Source: DASQBT01 sp049578545
Lineage (GTDB): Bacteria > Pseudomonadota > Gammaproteobacteria > Burkholderiales > Thiobacillaceae
Assembly: GCA_049578545.1 (NCBI GenBank)
Contig: JBAUMF010000076.1
Span: 1-6,039, forward strand
Direction: 5' to 3'
Length of the DNA: 6,039 bases
Positions 1-5,961 of the stretch are shown one piece after another. Both the position numbers and the translations under genes were made by a program. Numbering within the stretch: position 1 is the first letter of the stretch; the number at the start of each line of letters is the position of its first letter. The notes under the pieces are model-generated. The model did not search any database. It was given only the letters and a program-made list of their open reading frames with translations, and was not told the DNA's origin.

Positions 1-2
1 TG

Positions 3-122
3 AAAAAGGGCGAGAAGCTGCGCGACAAAATCGAGGAGCAACTCTCGAAACTCCAGCAATTGCCGCACCTCGTGCGCTCATTCTTCCAAGCCCCTTCTGT
101 CGCCTATATTGGCGACTGCTGA
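3..122 (+). CDS. C-terminal end of an unrecognised protein (5' truncated by window edge)
   Basis: This reading frame is open from the left edge and ends at a TGA at 120-122, giving the last 39 residues of a protein whose start lies outside the window. The visible part is a charged, probably helical stretch (EKLRDKIEEQLSKLQQL) followed by a more hydrophobic tail (LVRSFF) and a terminal Cys. The amphipathic pattern looks like real protein, but I do not recognise the family. A second frame, in register with the ORF at 146-415, is also open from base 2. The choice of this frame therefore rests only on its more natural residue composition. The last codons overlap a near-palindrome at 99-116. The final residues may not be the native ones if the region is rearranged like the rest of the left side. 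Confidence 0.4.
   Translation, partial: KKGEKLRDKIEEQLSKLQQLPHLVRSFFQAPSVAYIGDC
99..116. repeat. 18-bp near-perfect palindrome
   Basis: GTCGCC and GGCGAC form six complementary pairs around a centre of TATATT, whose inner ATAT is also self-complementary, so 16 of 18 bases are symmetric. It overlaps the end of the partial gene and lies 30 bases before the next ATG. No T-run follows, so it is not a convincing intrinsic terminator. The symmetry would suit a dimeric regulator's operator, but nothing nearby identifies one, and chance is possible. Confidence 0.35.
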
Positions 123-145
123 GTAAGAAGCATCGACCGGACCAG

Positions 146-415
146 ATGTATAAGCGCATGAAATCAAATAAAGAAACGGGAATCTTCTCTTGCTACTCCG
201 TTCAGTGTGTAAAGAAAGCTGACAGCTCGGGTGCATCGTGCATCGGGGAGCAAACCCGCCAGCGTGTCGTCGTCGTGATCAAATTCCCCTCTGAAAAAGT
301 CATTCAAGAGTTCCTGAACGATCCGGAATACAAGCCCGTCAAAGATCTTCGTCTCGCTATCACGACAAATGCCAATGCAGTTATGGCACCTGCATGCAAA
401 CCGCCCCAAGGCTAA
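146..415 (+). CDS. DUF1330-like protein, probably a remnant with a non-native N-terminus
   Basis: The 89-residue product has two unlike halves. From about residue 38 onward it matches the C-terminal half of the DUF1330 family as I remember it: a TRQRVVVVIKFPS strand, then a helix and the NDPEYKPVKDLR segment, where family members typically have a 'SPEYQPLKALR'-like sequence, then a final strand. The family is an alpha/beta ferredoxin-like fold of about 95 residues with no firmly known general function. The first 37 residues are Cys/Ser/Lys-rich and lack the family's usual opening strand and helix. I see no Shine-Dalgarno before the ATG at 146; a second in-frame ATG lies at 158. The same frame is open upstream to base 2, so the true start may lie outside the window. 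The best reading is a decayed or fused fragment rather than an active gene. Confidence 0.45.
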   Translation: MYKRMKSNKETGIFSCYSVQCVKKADSSGASCIGEQTRQRVVVVIKFPSEKVIQEFLNDPEYKPVKDLRLAITTNANAVMAPACKPPQG

Positions 416-695
416 CGAAAAACCTCTGAGACGCCAGTCGCAAAGTCCGCTTCTGGCCGGCAGTGACGGTTGAGCTAATGCTCCCCAAGGCAGCCTCTGG
501 GAAAATGATGCTTGCCATCCAATGACAGCAATGCGGCAACGTCGCCCAATACGTGCTCCCGGCCAACTGCGGTCATAGCGTCACAGAAGAATTGGATGCC
601 GTGAACGGCTGGTAACTGATCAAGAACCAGCCAATCGACTTTGCTGCCCTTCGGCCTGCTCATCGGCCGAAGCGGCCCGTCCTGACACCCCCGCA
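416..695. other. Non-coding spacer, probably decayed sequence
   Basis: I find no convincing gene here on either strand. A 74-codon minus-strand frame (475-699) exists but resembles no protein family I know. At 556-569 lies CTCCCGGCCAACTG, the exact reverse complement of a 14-mer in the other gene-poor stretch at 2808-2821. The region starts where the DUF1330-like frame stops and ends where the integrase remnant loses its homology, so it may mark an old deletion junction. Confidence 0.4.
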
Positions 696-725
696 TCACG
701 TCAGCTTCATGGGTGCGGATTCAAC

Positions 726-1157
726 CGGTGGATGCAACACCGCAGACGGAAACACGAACTGCCAGGCCAGCGAAGTCGAAGGATATTTGCGGGCAAGCGC
801 GCTCGGAAGTGGGGCCAGTCCGGCGCCATGCGACAAGTCCTGCTTGTGTTGCTCCCCCACCCTGAGCAACTGCTGCTTGAGCGGGGCATGCAGCTGTTCA
901 GGCAGCAGCGTAGTGCGATCCTTTCCGCCTTTCCCGGCGCGGACACTCAATACCCCACTTGAAAAGTCGATGTCCTTGACCCGCAGCGTCATGCATTCGT
1001 TGACGCGTAAGCCCGAGCCATACATCAGCTCCGCCATCAGCCTGACCACACCCGTCATCTGCTCCAGGATGGCTTTCACCTCCTCGCGAGCCAACACGAC
1101 CGGCACCCGATGTCGCCGCTGCACCCGCTTGAGCCCGGCGATCTCACCCAACGGCTG
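726..1157 (-). pseudogene. intI: Integron integrase (IntI), middle fragment lacking both ends
   Basis: IntI is a tyrosine recombinase that inserts and excises gene cassettes at attI and attC sites. This fragment sits in a 172-codon frame (696-1214); the integrase-like part runs from about residue 20 to 162. It contains VPVVLAREEV, then YGSGLRVNE with the first catalytic Arg (about 1005-1007), then LRVKDIDF, and GKGGKDR with the beta-hairpin Lys. It also has LPSALARKYP and FVFPS, which belong to the extra segment that separates integron integrases from other tyrosine recombinases. Missing are the N-terminal arm-binding domain (about the first 85-90 residues of roughly 320-340) and the C-terminal HxxR and Tyr-nucleophile boxes, so it cannot be active. 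Homology stops near 726 and unrelated residues lead to the stop at 696-698. Its 5' side is fused out of frame to transposase sequence. The orientation, diverging from the cassette, is the normal intI layout. Confidence 0.85.
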
Positions 1158-1843
1158 CTCTTCCTGATCGTGCCCTTTCTGCCCTTGCGGTCTTTGGGGT
1201 GCTCGGCCAACCACTGGCGGAGTTGAGCGGCATCCTCTTGCAGGCGGGTGATGCGTTGCGCCTCTTTCTGTTTGAGATCGGGTTCAATAGCGCGTTCATC
1301 TTCCTGACGATGACGTTCGAGCATGACGTGGGCGGCAGCTTCAAGCTTGGCCGCCTGGTGGCTGAAGTCGGCAAGGGTGCCGCTCTTTTGCTTGCTGGCG
1401 TTGGAGGGAAGCTTGACCCCATCGATGGCGAACATCTCCCGGCCGATCAGGCCCTGCCGGTCACAGAGATAGAGAATCTGGGTGAAGATGCGGGCGACGT
1501 CGTCATTCAGGGTTGAAACAAATCCGGCGATCATGGTGAAGTGCGGCATGGTGTCGCCCGACAGGGCCATGAAGGTGATGTGTTCGCGGCAGGCGCGCTC
1601 AATGGCGCTGCTGCTGACAATGCCCTGGCTGTAGGCGAACAGCACGACCTTGAGCAGCATGGCCGGCGGGTAGGCGTACGCGCCAGTGGCGTCGTTCTTG
1701 AATCGAGAATCGAAGCTGCTCAGGTCCAGTTCATGGTCAATGAGGTAGTTCAGCGCGTATTCAAAGGTACCGGGAAGAAGTTGTCTTTGCAGATCAACCG
1801 CGAGAAACCGGGGACTGGTATCGATATGTTTGTAGCGGGCCAT
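1155..1843 (-). pseudogene. IS1182-type transposase, N-terminal half only
   Basis: The frame starts at an ATG (1841-1843) with a GGAGG five bases upstream (1849-1853), a strong start. It gives about 229 residues of an IS1182-like DDE transposase before homology ends at KGRKGTIRKS. Visible are the opening MARYKHIDTSPRF, the DUF772-type helical region with YPPAMLLKVVLFAYSQG (about residues 58-74), and FAIDGVKLPSNAS holding the likely first catalytic Asp (residue 141). A charged helical linker follows (about 165-220). Full-length relatives are about 450-480 residues, so the second Asp and the Glu are gone. The frame continues to a stop at 1076, but the last 25 or so residues are integrase DNA read in the wrong frame. 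Assignment to IS1182 is from memory of the family's sequence, without a database check. Confidence 0.8.
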
Positions 1844-1895
1844 CTTCGCCTCCGCAATCTAGACTCCCGTTCGACCTTGATCTTTGATTTGGTTC
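1155..1895 (-). mobile_element. Truncated IS1182-type insertion sequence
   Basis: This is the 5' end of an IS carrying the truncated transposase. The inner boundary at about 1155-1160 is abrupt: transposase residues give way to integrase residues in another frame. The outer boundary is not defined. The transposase start is at 1843 and a possible attI remnant begins near 1900, so the IS end should lie between them, but I cannot identify a terminal inverted repeat without the other end. Loss of the IS 3' half together with the intI 5' end suggests an insertion followed by a deletion spanning both. Confidence 0.55.
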
Positions 1896-1943
1896 ACGGC
1901 ACGATGCAGCAATGAAAAGACTCTTTCTACAGCCTCGTTAGGC
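1896..1943 (+). other. Possible attI remnant ending in core site GTTAGGC
   Basis: The cassette's first core site GTTAGGC (1937-1943) fits GTTRRRY. The sequence before it contains no RYYYAAC within about 120 bases, so it does not look like the attC of a preceding cassette. It includes ACGATG followed by CAGCA (1901-1911) about 25 bases before the core. The class 1 attI has a similar ACGATG...CAGCA arrangement at a comparable distance before its GTTAGGC, as I recall it. Its position between the intI side and the first cassette is where attI belongs. The similarity is short, and the IS boundary may have removed part of the site. I see no clear cassette promoter (Pc). Confidence 0.4.
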
Positions 1944-2638
1944 CTCAATGGGAGAACAAGTGGATAATACATCCGGTCAAGGCAAAGCAGCAGTCGTTCC
2001 GCCGGAGATAAAAGGATGGAATTGGGGAGCATTTCTTCTTAATTGGGTTTGGGGAATCGGGAATGAAACCTATATTTCATTTTTAGTCGTTATTCCTTAT
2101 TTCGGTTTGATTTTTCTCTTTGTTCTCGGTGCCAAAGGGAGCGAGTGGGCATGGCGAAACAAGAAATGGGAAAGCGTCGAACAATTTCGGCGAGTTCAGA
2201 GGAAGTGGTCTTTATGGGGACTTGCGCTTGTTGCTATTGGGCTAATGGGAGCTCTTGGGGCTTTGGTTGGATTCCATAACGATCCCGTTCCAAAAATGGC
2301 ATTGGAGCGGCTCGAATTGAATAGGCAAGTGCAAGAAGAACTGGGCAGTCCAATGAAAGCAGGTTTTGCATCCGGTCAAACCTCGCTCAAGGGCAATGAA
2401 GGGCAGGCTAACCTTTTAATCCCAGTGGTAGATTCCAGAGGAAAAGGAACAGCGTATGTTGTCGCCACTCGCCAGAATGGCGTTTGGAGAATAGACAAAC
2501 TGGTTTTTTACCTGGACGGCTCAAACCAAGAAATAGAAGTCGTGCCACAAGCGGAAGTACGTTGAGGCCTAACAAGGCGCTGCACGTGACAAAACCCGCC
2601 GGCCTGCGGCCGTCAAGTTTTACACGTGAGCTTTGTCG
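1938..2638 (+). mobile_element. Complete integron gene cassette (701 bp)
   Basis: Recombination cuts after the G of GTTRRRY. Here the cassette runs from TTAGGC (1938) to the G at 2638. When circularised, its attC would pair GCCTAAC (2567-2573) with GTTAGGC, a perfect 7/7 complement, which identifies both borders as belonging to the same cassette. One gene fills it: the ATG is ten bases after the left cut and the stop is one base before the attC. This tight packing is typical of cassettes. It is the first cassette after the intI side. The cassette is visibly AT-rich in places (20 G+C of 60 bases at 2041-2100, against 40 of 60 at 1321-1380 in the IS), which fits a separate origin. Confidence 0.88.
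1948..2565 (+). CDS. Cassette-encoded membrane protein with Coa1-like C-terminal domain
   Basis: The product is 205 residues. Residues 22-90 resemble a small membrane-protein family often carried by integron cassettes, with a WNWGAFLLNWVWGIGN motif, a membrane segment (about 41-62), then GAKGSEWAWRNKKW and a basic stretch (FRRVQRKW). A second membrane segment covers about 88-108. Residues 118-195 look like the Coa1 domain (named after a mitochondrial cytochrome oxidase assembly factor): ELGSP, then NLLIPVVDSRGKGTAYVVAT and NGVWRIDKLVFYLDG. The fold would place this domain outside the membrane. Bacterial members have no proven role; an assembly or envelope function is inference, and automatic labels such as 'ribonuclease G' for this group should be distrusted. 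The ATG at 1948 has no good Shine-Dalgarno. An in-frame GTG at codon 5 (1960-1962) has GGGAGAA just before it and may be used. No promoter is evident within the cassette. Confidence 0.85.
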   Translation: MGEQVDNTSGQGKAAVVPPEIKGWNWGAFLLNWVWGIGNETYISFLVVIPYFGLIFLFVLGAKGSEWAWRNKKWESVEQFRRVQRKWSLWGLALVAIGLMGALGALVGFHNDPVPKMALERLELNRQVQEELGSPMKAGFASGQTSLKGNEGQANLLIPVVDSRGKGTAYVVATRQNGVWRIDKLVFYLDGSNQEIEVVPQAEVR

Positions 2639-2644
2639 TTGAAT
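2567..2644 (+). other. attC: attC recombination site (59-base element) of the cassette
   Basis: The 78-bp site runs from R'' GCCTAAC (2567-2573) to R' GTTGAAT (2638-2644), both matching the core consensus. Between them is an imperfect inverted repeat. CAAGGC (2573-2578) pairs with GCTTTG (2630-2635) with one wobble. CACGTG (2583-2588) pairs with CACGTG (2623-2628), with an unpaired G at 2582 next to it. AAAAC (2591-2595) pairs with GTTTT (2617-2621). The apex is the GC-rich segment 2596-2616. The extra unpaired bases are typical of the folded bottom strand recognised by IntI. The last six bases, TTGAAT, belong to whatever follows. They do not match the cassette's own start, as expected at a junction with another cassette or with flanking DNA. 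Confidence 0.9.
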
Positions 2645-2911
2645 GGTGCTTTGACCGGTAAATGCCGAACACCAGACATATGGACCGGTCAGCCTGGCGG
2701 GCTGCTCTGGCCGATGACTTGCCGATCATGCCGGCACTACGGCCGGCCGCTTACTGAAGTGAACCAGCCACCCAGGAACGCAATTTTCCGGCTCACTCAA
2801 TGAGGGGCAGTTGGCCGGGAGTCGACCATCAACCGCAGCATCCAATTGTGTCGACAACGACCGCAACCAGGTTATGAGACTGGGCCCCCTTCGTGCCGAA
2901 ACATTTGTCGG
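2645..2911. other. Gene-poor segment after the cassette
   Basis: No convincing gene or second attC is visible. GACCGGT occurs twice in direct orientation (2653-2659 and 2683-2689), 30 bases apart, and ACCGGT is itself palindromic. A GGCCGGCC-containing run lies near 2743. CAGTTGGCCGGGAG (2808-2821) recurs inverted at 556-569. The segment lies between two convergent genes, but I see no hairpin with a T-run that would end the minus-strand helicase transcript. Confidence 0.4.
2653..2689. repeat. Pair of GACCGGT direct repeats
   Basis: Two copies of GACCGGT start 30 bases apart (2653 and 2683), just beyond the attC. Each contains the palindrome ACCGGT, so they could also pair as a stem. At seven bases, chance is a real possibility. 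Confidence 0.3.
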
Positions 2912-5900
2912 TCAACGCTTCGTACGCTCTTCGATTTCCCGCCTTACGCGCTCGATCTCTCTGAGTTTGGCTTCTTTTGTGCCCCACTTGACTTGATGTT
3001 GCCCGATAGCGACCTGCTCTGCCAACTGGCGTGCCCTGGCCGCGCGTGCTTCGGCTATTTGCGCTTCCTTCTGCCGCTGTATAGCCTCTTCTCGGGCGAT
3101 AGCACATTCGGTAGCGATGGGGGTGGTGCGTTGGGGTAGCCCCGCCAAAGCCAGATAGTTGTCGATGGCCTCCGAGACATTCTCCCAGCCATTGTTAAAA
3201 GAGAACTCATTTATAAGGGGCAGATTGAGCGCCGTATAAATGGGACTCCAGCGTACATCTTCGCCCTGTCTGCGACGGACAGCGAGTTTTGGGTTGAACT
3301 GGTACCAGCCTTGTGTCACCCGCATGAACAGCCCCCGGTTGTAGGCGTAGTCGCGCTCGACCTCGTTTCTCGCCAGCACGCCTGAAAGATGCTGGCGTTT
3401 GTTTCGTTCTGGACGCACGATATTGGTGGGCAGATTCTGCCAAACCTCCAGAATAGCCTGGGTCTCGAACGCGCCGTTGGTCCTGCGCTGCCAGTAGGTG
3501 AAGCGCGACTTGAACAGTACCCACAGCGTCTGGAAGAGAACATATTCGGACAGATGCCGGTCAATGCGTACCAGACGATCACCGGTATTGACGTCGATGC
3601 TGGCCGGGGCGAGGTGTTCGTAGAGCGTGGCCATTGGGCCGCGGGCAAATTGCGGATCGCGGAACGCTTCGCGCAAGGCCCAGTGCAGGGCGCTGTAACC
3701 ATAGTGATCGACGGCCTCGCGGTCGGCCCCACGCTCCAGCAGGGCCTCCACCAGCGGCACGTTGCCAGCGGCCGCGGCGGCCATCAGTGGCGTCTGGTTC
3801 ATCGGCAGGCGATGCTCGATGCCGTGCTGGTCGCATTGTTTCAGGATGTCCTTGAAATGGCCGGCAAAGTAAGGGACGTAGGTTTTTCGTCCCAGTGTCA
3901 TGCGCTGCTGCGTAAAGTGTTTCGCCTGGTCGAATTTCGCCTCCTTGAGTAGCCATTTCGCCAGCTCCGGTTCGTCAAAGCAGGTTGCATAGTCGTACAA
4001 CTGCTGTTTCATCTTGCCGCCAGGTGCCTGTTCGCGAAACACTTTGAGCAGCAGTTCATTGATCTTCGTTTCGCTGAACACCGGCCAGGGTACCGGTGTC
4101 TGTTTCAGAATGGTGCGGCGGATGGTTTCGGCCTGCTCCTGCTTGCCCTGAAGCTCCAGCTTGCGTGCCTCTTTCTGCCAATCTTCAAGGGTAGATTGCT
4201 TCACCTCCACCTTGGCCTGGCCGAGGTACAGGTCGAGCAGTCCAAAGAGCGGATGCCCGGTGTCCGACTCGATGACGTAAATATTCTTGATGGCGCGTGT
4301 CAGCGCCACATAGAGCGCGTTGACAAAGAATTTGTAAACCTCCAACGACTTGTCACTTTTGTCTTTGGCTCTCCGGTAATCCAAGGTATCGATGGCCAGA
4401 TCAGCCTTGGTGACTCCTTCGATTATGTCGCTGAATTCAGCACGGTGATCGGAGACAAAACGGTAGAGCACAATGTTCTCGTATTCGAGGCCCTTGGCTT
4501 CATGGATGGAAAACAGCAAGGGTGTGGCAAAGTGCTTTCGCGCTTCCGCCTTGTCTTCGTCGCGCATCACCAGCACGGCGAACTGGGTGGACCCGCGAAT
4601 CTTCTGATCCAGCTCGCGTATCGTTGCGTCCTTGTTCGACATCAGTGCGACCCGCCCGGCCTCGCCACCGACGGCCTGTACAAGAAAGTTGCTCTCGCGG
4701 TCGATGGAACCGAAGCGCCCCTGCTTGATTTTTAATAGTTGGTTGGCAAGGCGTGTGGCCTCAAGCCCATTACGGAAATTGGCGGCGAGCACGCGCAGCT
4801 CCTGCCGCTCGGCCAGCTTCGGGTCTTTCCAGAACAGGCTCTTGACTTGACTCCAGGAGAAAAAGTTGGGATGGACGATCTGATTGGAATCACCGCAGAG
4901 CAGGAAGTGGCCGGGCTTCTTCAAGGTCTTCAACACCAGCGCCAATTGCACGGTGGTGATGTCCTGCACCTCGTCGATGACCACAAAGTCGTAGCGTGGT
5001 GCGGCCAGCGCTTGCCATTCCTGAGCCACAAGATTGAGATCGTAGAGTTTCGCCTCCTTCAGCCAGGCGCGATACTTGTCGAACAAATCGTAGAGCATGT
5101 CGCGCTGGTCGGCCGGAAAGATCGACTGGCGCACGCCGAGCGTGCGGTAGTCATCACGCGATAGAACGCCACTGGAACCAGCTGCAATGACGCCGCGAAT
5201 TTCTTCAAAGACCTGATGGCCGTCGAACTCTTTGAAACTCTGCCGCACGCGGGCAAACCAACCGGCGAAGTCCCGCCAACTGGCTTCCCGGCCCAGAGGA
5301 ACATGAATGGATTCGACAAACTCGCGATAGGAGAGGAACACGGCTTCCTGTCCGCTGTGCTCAAAACCGTTGGCGTAGTAAAGATCCCGTGCGCTCTGCG
5401 CCAGATAGCTGGAGTGGGTGACGTACAGCACCTCACCTTCGGCGTGTTTGAGCTTTTCCAGGGTCAGTGCGGTTTTGCCGCTGCCGGCGCTGCCAACCAC
5501 GATGAGCGGCGGCGGCTGCCGATAGATGGCGTCCTGCGTATCATCGAAGGAGATGGGCTTGTCCAGCAGATGAATCGCTGTGCGTTCCGGGTGCAGGTAA
5601 CGCACGGGTTGGGCATCCTTGATGGCCTCATCCGCATCAATGTCGGGAATTTTGCTTTCATCAATCGCGGCACCCCGCAAAAAGCGCGACTTGTCATACT
5701 CGTGATTGGCGATGACTTCCAGCATCAGCGCGCAAACCTCTTCGCCGTGGCGAACCAGGGAGAACAGCAGCCGGTCCGCGTCATCGAGCCTGGCCCGGTA
5801 GAACTTGCCGTGGCTGAGATTGGCAAGTTTCTTGACCTGTGCGGCGCGAAAGTCGTGACGTGCGATGGCATCCGCCACCTTGGCGTAGCTTACCTTGACG

Positions 5901-5938
5901 CGAGAGGTGTCAAGACCCGTGTATTCAAGAATCTTCAT
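2912..5938 (-). CDS. RelE/ParE-like domain fused to UvrD-type SF1 helicase with ankyrin repeats
   Basis: The product, counted from the ATG at 5938, is 1008 residues. Residues 1-90 resemble a RelE/ParE toxin fold: KKLANLSHGKFYRARLDDAD with Arg48, Arg50 and Arg56, then a hydrophobic strand and NHEYDKSRFL. A complete SF1 helicase core follows: Q motif (Gln135), Walker A GSAGSGKT (149-156), Walker B DEVQD (322-326), motif III GDSNQ (349-353), NFRN (387-390), motif V SIHEAKGLEYEN (477-488) and motif VI VALTRA (544-549). An ankyrin segment lies at about 714-760 (TPLMAAAAAGNVPLVEALL, then GYSALHWAL). Residues about 770-940 are unrecognised, and 941-1008 form a charged Ala/Glu/Arg helical tail. All ATPase motifs look intact, so ATP-driven unwinding or translocation on DNA or RNA is likely. 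Substrate and biological role are unknown; defence is inference. No antitoxin gene is visible in the window. The frame also opens upstream at TTG 5950, preceded by AGGA at a good distance, and TTG 6028. Confidence 0.9.
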   Translation of the reverse strand: MKILEYTGLDTSRVKVSYAKVADAIARHDFRAAQVKKLANLSHGKFYRARLDDADRLLFSLVRHGEEVCALMLEVIANHEYDKSRFLRGAAIDESKIPDIDADEAIKDAQPVRYLHPERTAIHLLDKPISFDDTQDAIYRQPPPLIVVGSAGSGKTALTLEKLKHAEGEVLYVTHSSYLAQSARDLYYANGFEHSGQEAVFLSYREFVESIHVPLGREASWRDFAGWFARVRQSFKEFDGHQVFEEIRGVIAAGSSGVLSRDDYRTLGVRQSIFPADQRDMLYDLFDKYRAWLKEAKLYDLNLVAQEWQALAAPRYDFVVIDEVQDITTVQLALVLKTLKKPGHFLLCGDSNQIVHPNFFSWSQVKSLFWKDPKLAERQELRVLAANFRNGLEATRLANQLLKIKQGRFGSIDRESNFLVQAVGGEAGRVALMSNKDATIRELDQKIRGSTQFAVLVMRDEDKAEARKHFATPLLFSIHEAKGLEYENIVLYRFVSDHRAEFSDIIEGVTKADLAIDTLDYRRAKDKSDKSLEVYKFFVNALYVALTRAIKNIYVIESDTGHPLFGLLDLYLGQAKVEVKQSTLEDWQKEARKLELQGKQEQAETIRRTILKQTPVPWPVFSETKINELLLKVFREQAPGGKMKQQLYDYATCFDEPELAKWLLKEAKFDQAKHFTQQRMTLGRKTYVPYFAGHFKDILKQCDQHGIEHRLPMNQTPLMAAAAAGNVPLVEALLERGADREAVDHYGYSALHWALREAFRDPQFARGPMATLYEHLAPASIDVNTGDRLVRIDRHLSEYVLFQTLWVLFKSRFTYWQRRTNGAFETQAILEVWQNLPTNIVRPERNKRQHLSGVLARNEVERDYAYNRGLFMRVTQGWYQFNPKLAVRRRQGEDVRWSPIYTALNLPLINEFSFNNGWENVSEAIDNYLALAGLPQRTTPIATECAIAREEAIQRQKEAQIAEARAARARQLAEQVAIGQHQVKWGTKEAKLREIERVRREIEERTKR

Positions 5939-5947
5939 GGAATTGGG

Positions 5948-5961
5948 CAAACTGATCCTGG
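5948..5961 (-). promoter_or_regulatory. AGGA ribosome-binding site serving a possible TTG start
   Basis: Read on the minus strand, AGGA is followed by five bases (TCAGT) and then an in-frame TTG (5948-5950), four codons before the ATG at 5938. The same AGGA lies 17 bases from that ATG, too far for normal use. So either TTG 5950 is the real start (1012 residues), or the ATG is used with no clear ribosome-binding site. Residues further upstream look non-conserved and do not belong to the RelE-like fold. Confidence 0.35.

Noticed and set aside
410..475. attC-like pair GGCTAAC ... GTTGAGC after the DUF1330-like ORF
   Set aside because: GGCTAAC breaks the RYYYAAC consensus at its second base, the two cores are not complementary, and the interior lacks a good stem. 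It also lies on the wrong side of intI for a cassette.
475..699. 74-codon minus-strand frame beyond the integrase fragment
   Set aside because: Not similar to the missing integrase C-terminus or to any known family, and no ribosome-binding site is seen.
709..1167. 152-codon plus-strand frame
   Set aside because: Antisense to the integrase fragment and Cys/Ser-rich in the way of a shadow frame.
1199..1915. Plus-strand frames 1199-1516 and 1541-1915
   Set aside because: Antisense to the transposase remnant; the residues look like translated complement, not a family.
2829..3139. Short frames spanning the helicase 3' end on both strands
   Set aside because: They overlap the helicase tail out of frame and have no support of their own.
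3389..4735. Several plus-strand frames (3389-3952, 4196-4735 and others) opposite the helicase
   Set aside because: Shadows of the GC-rich helicase coding strand, with no recognisable protein features.
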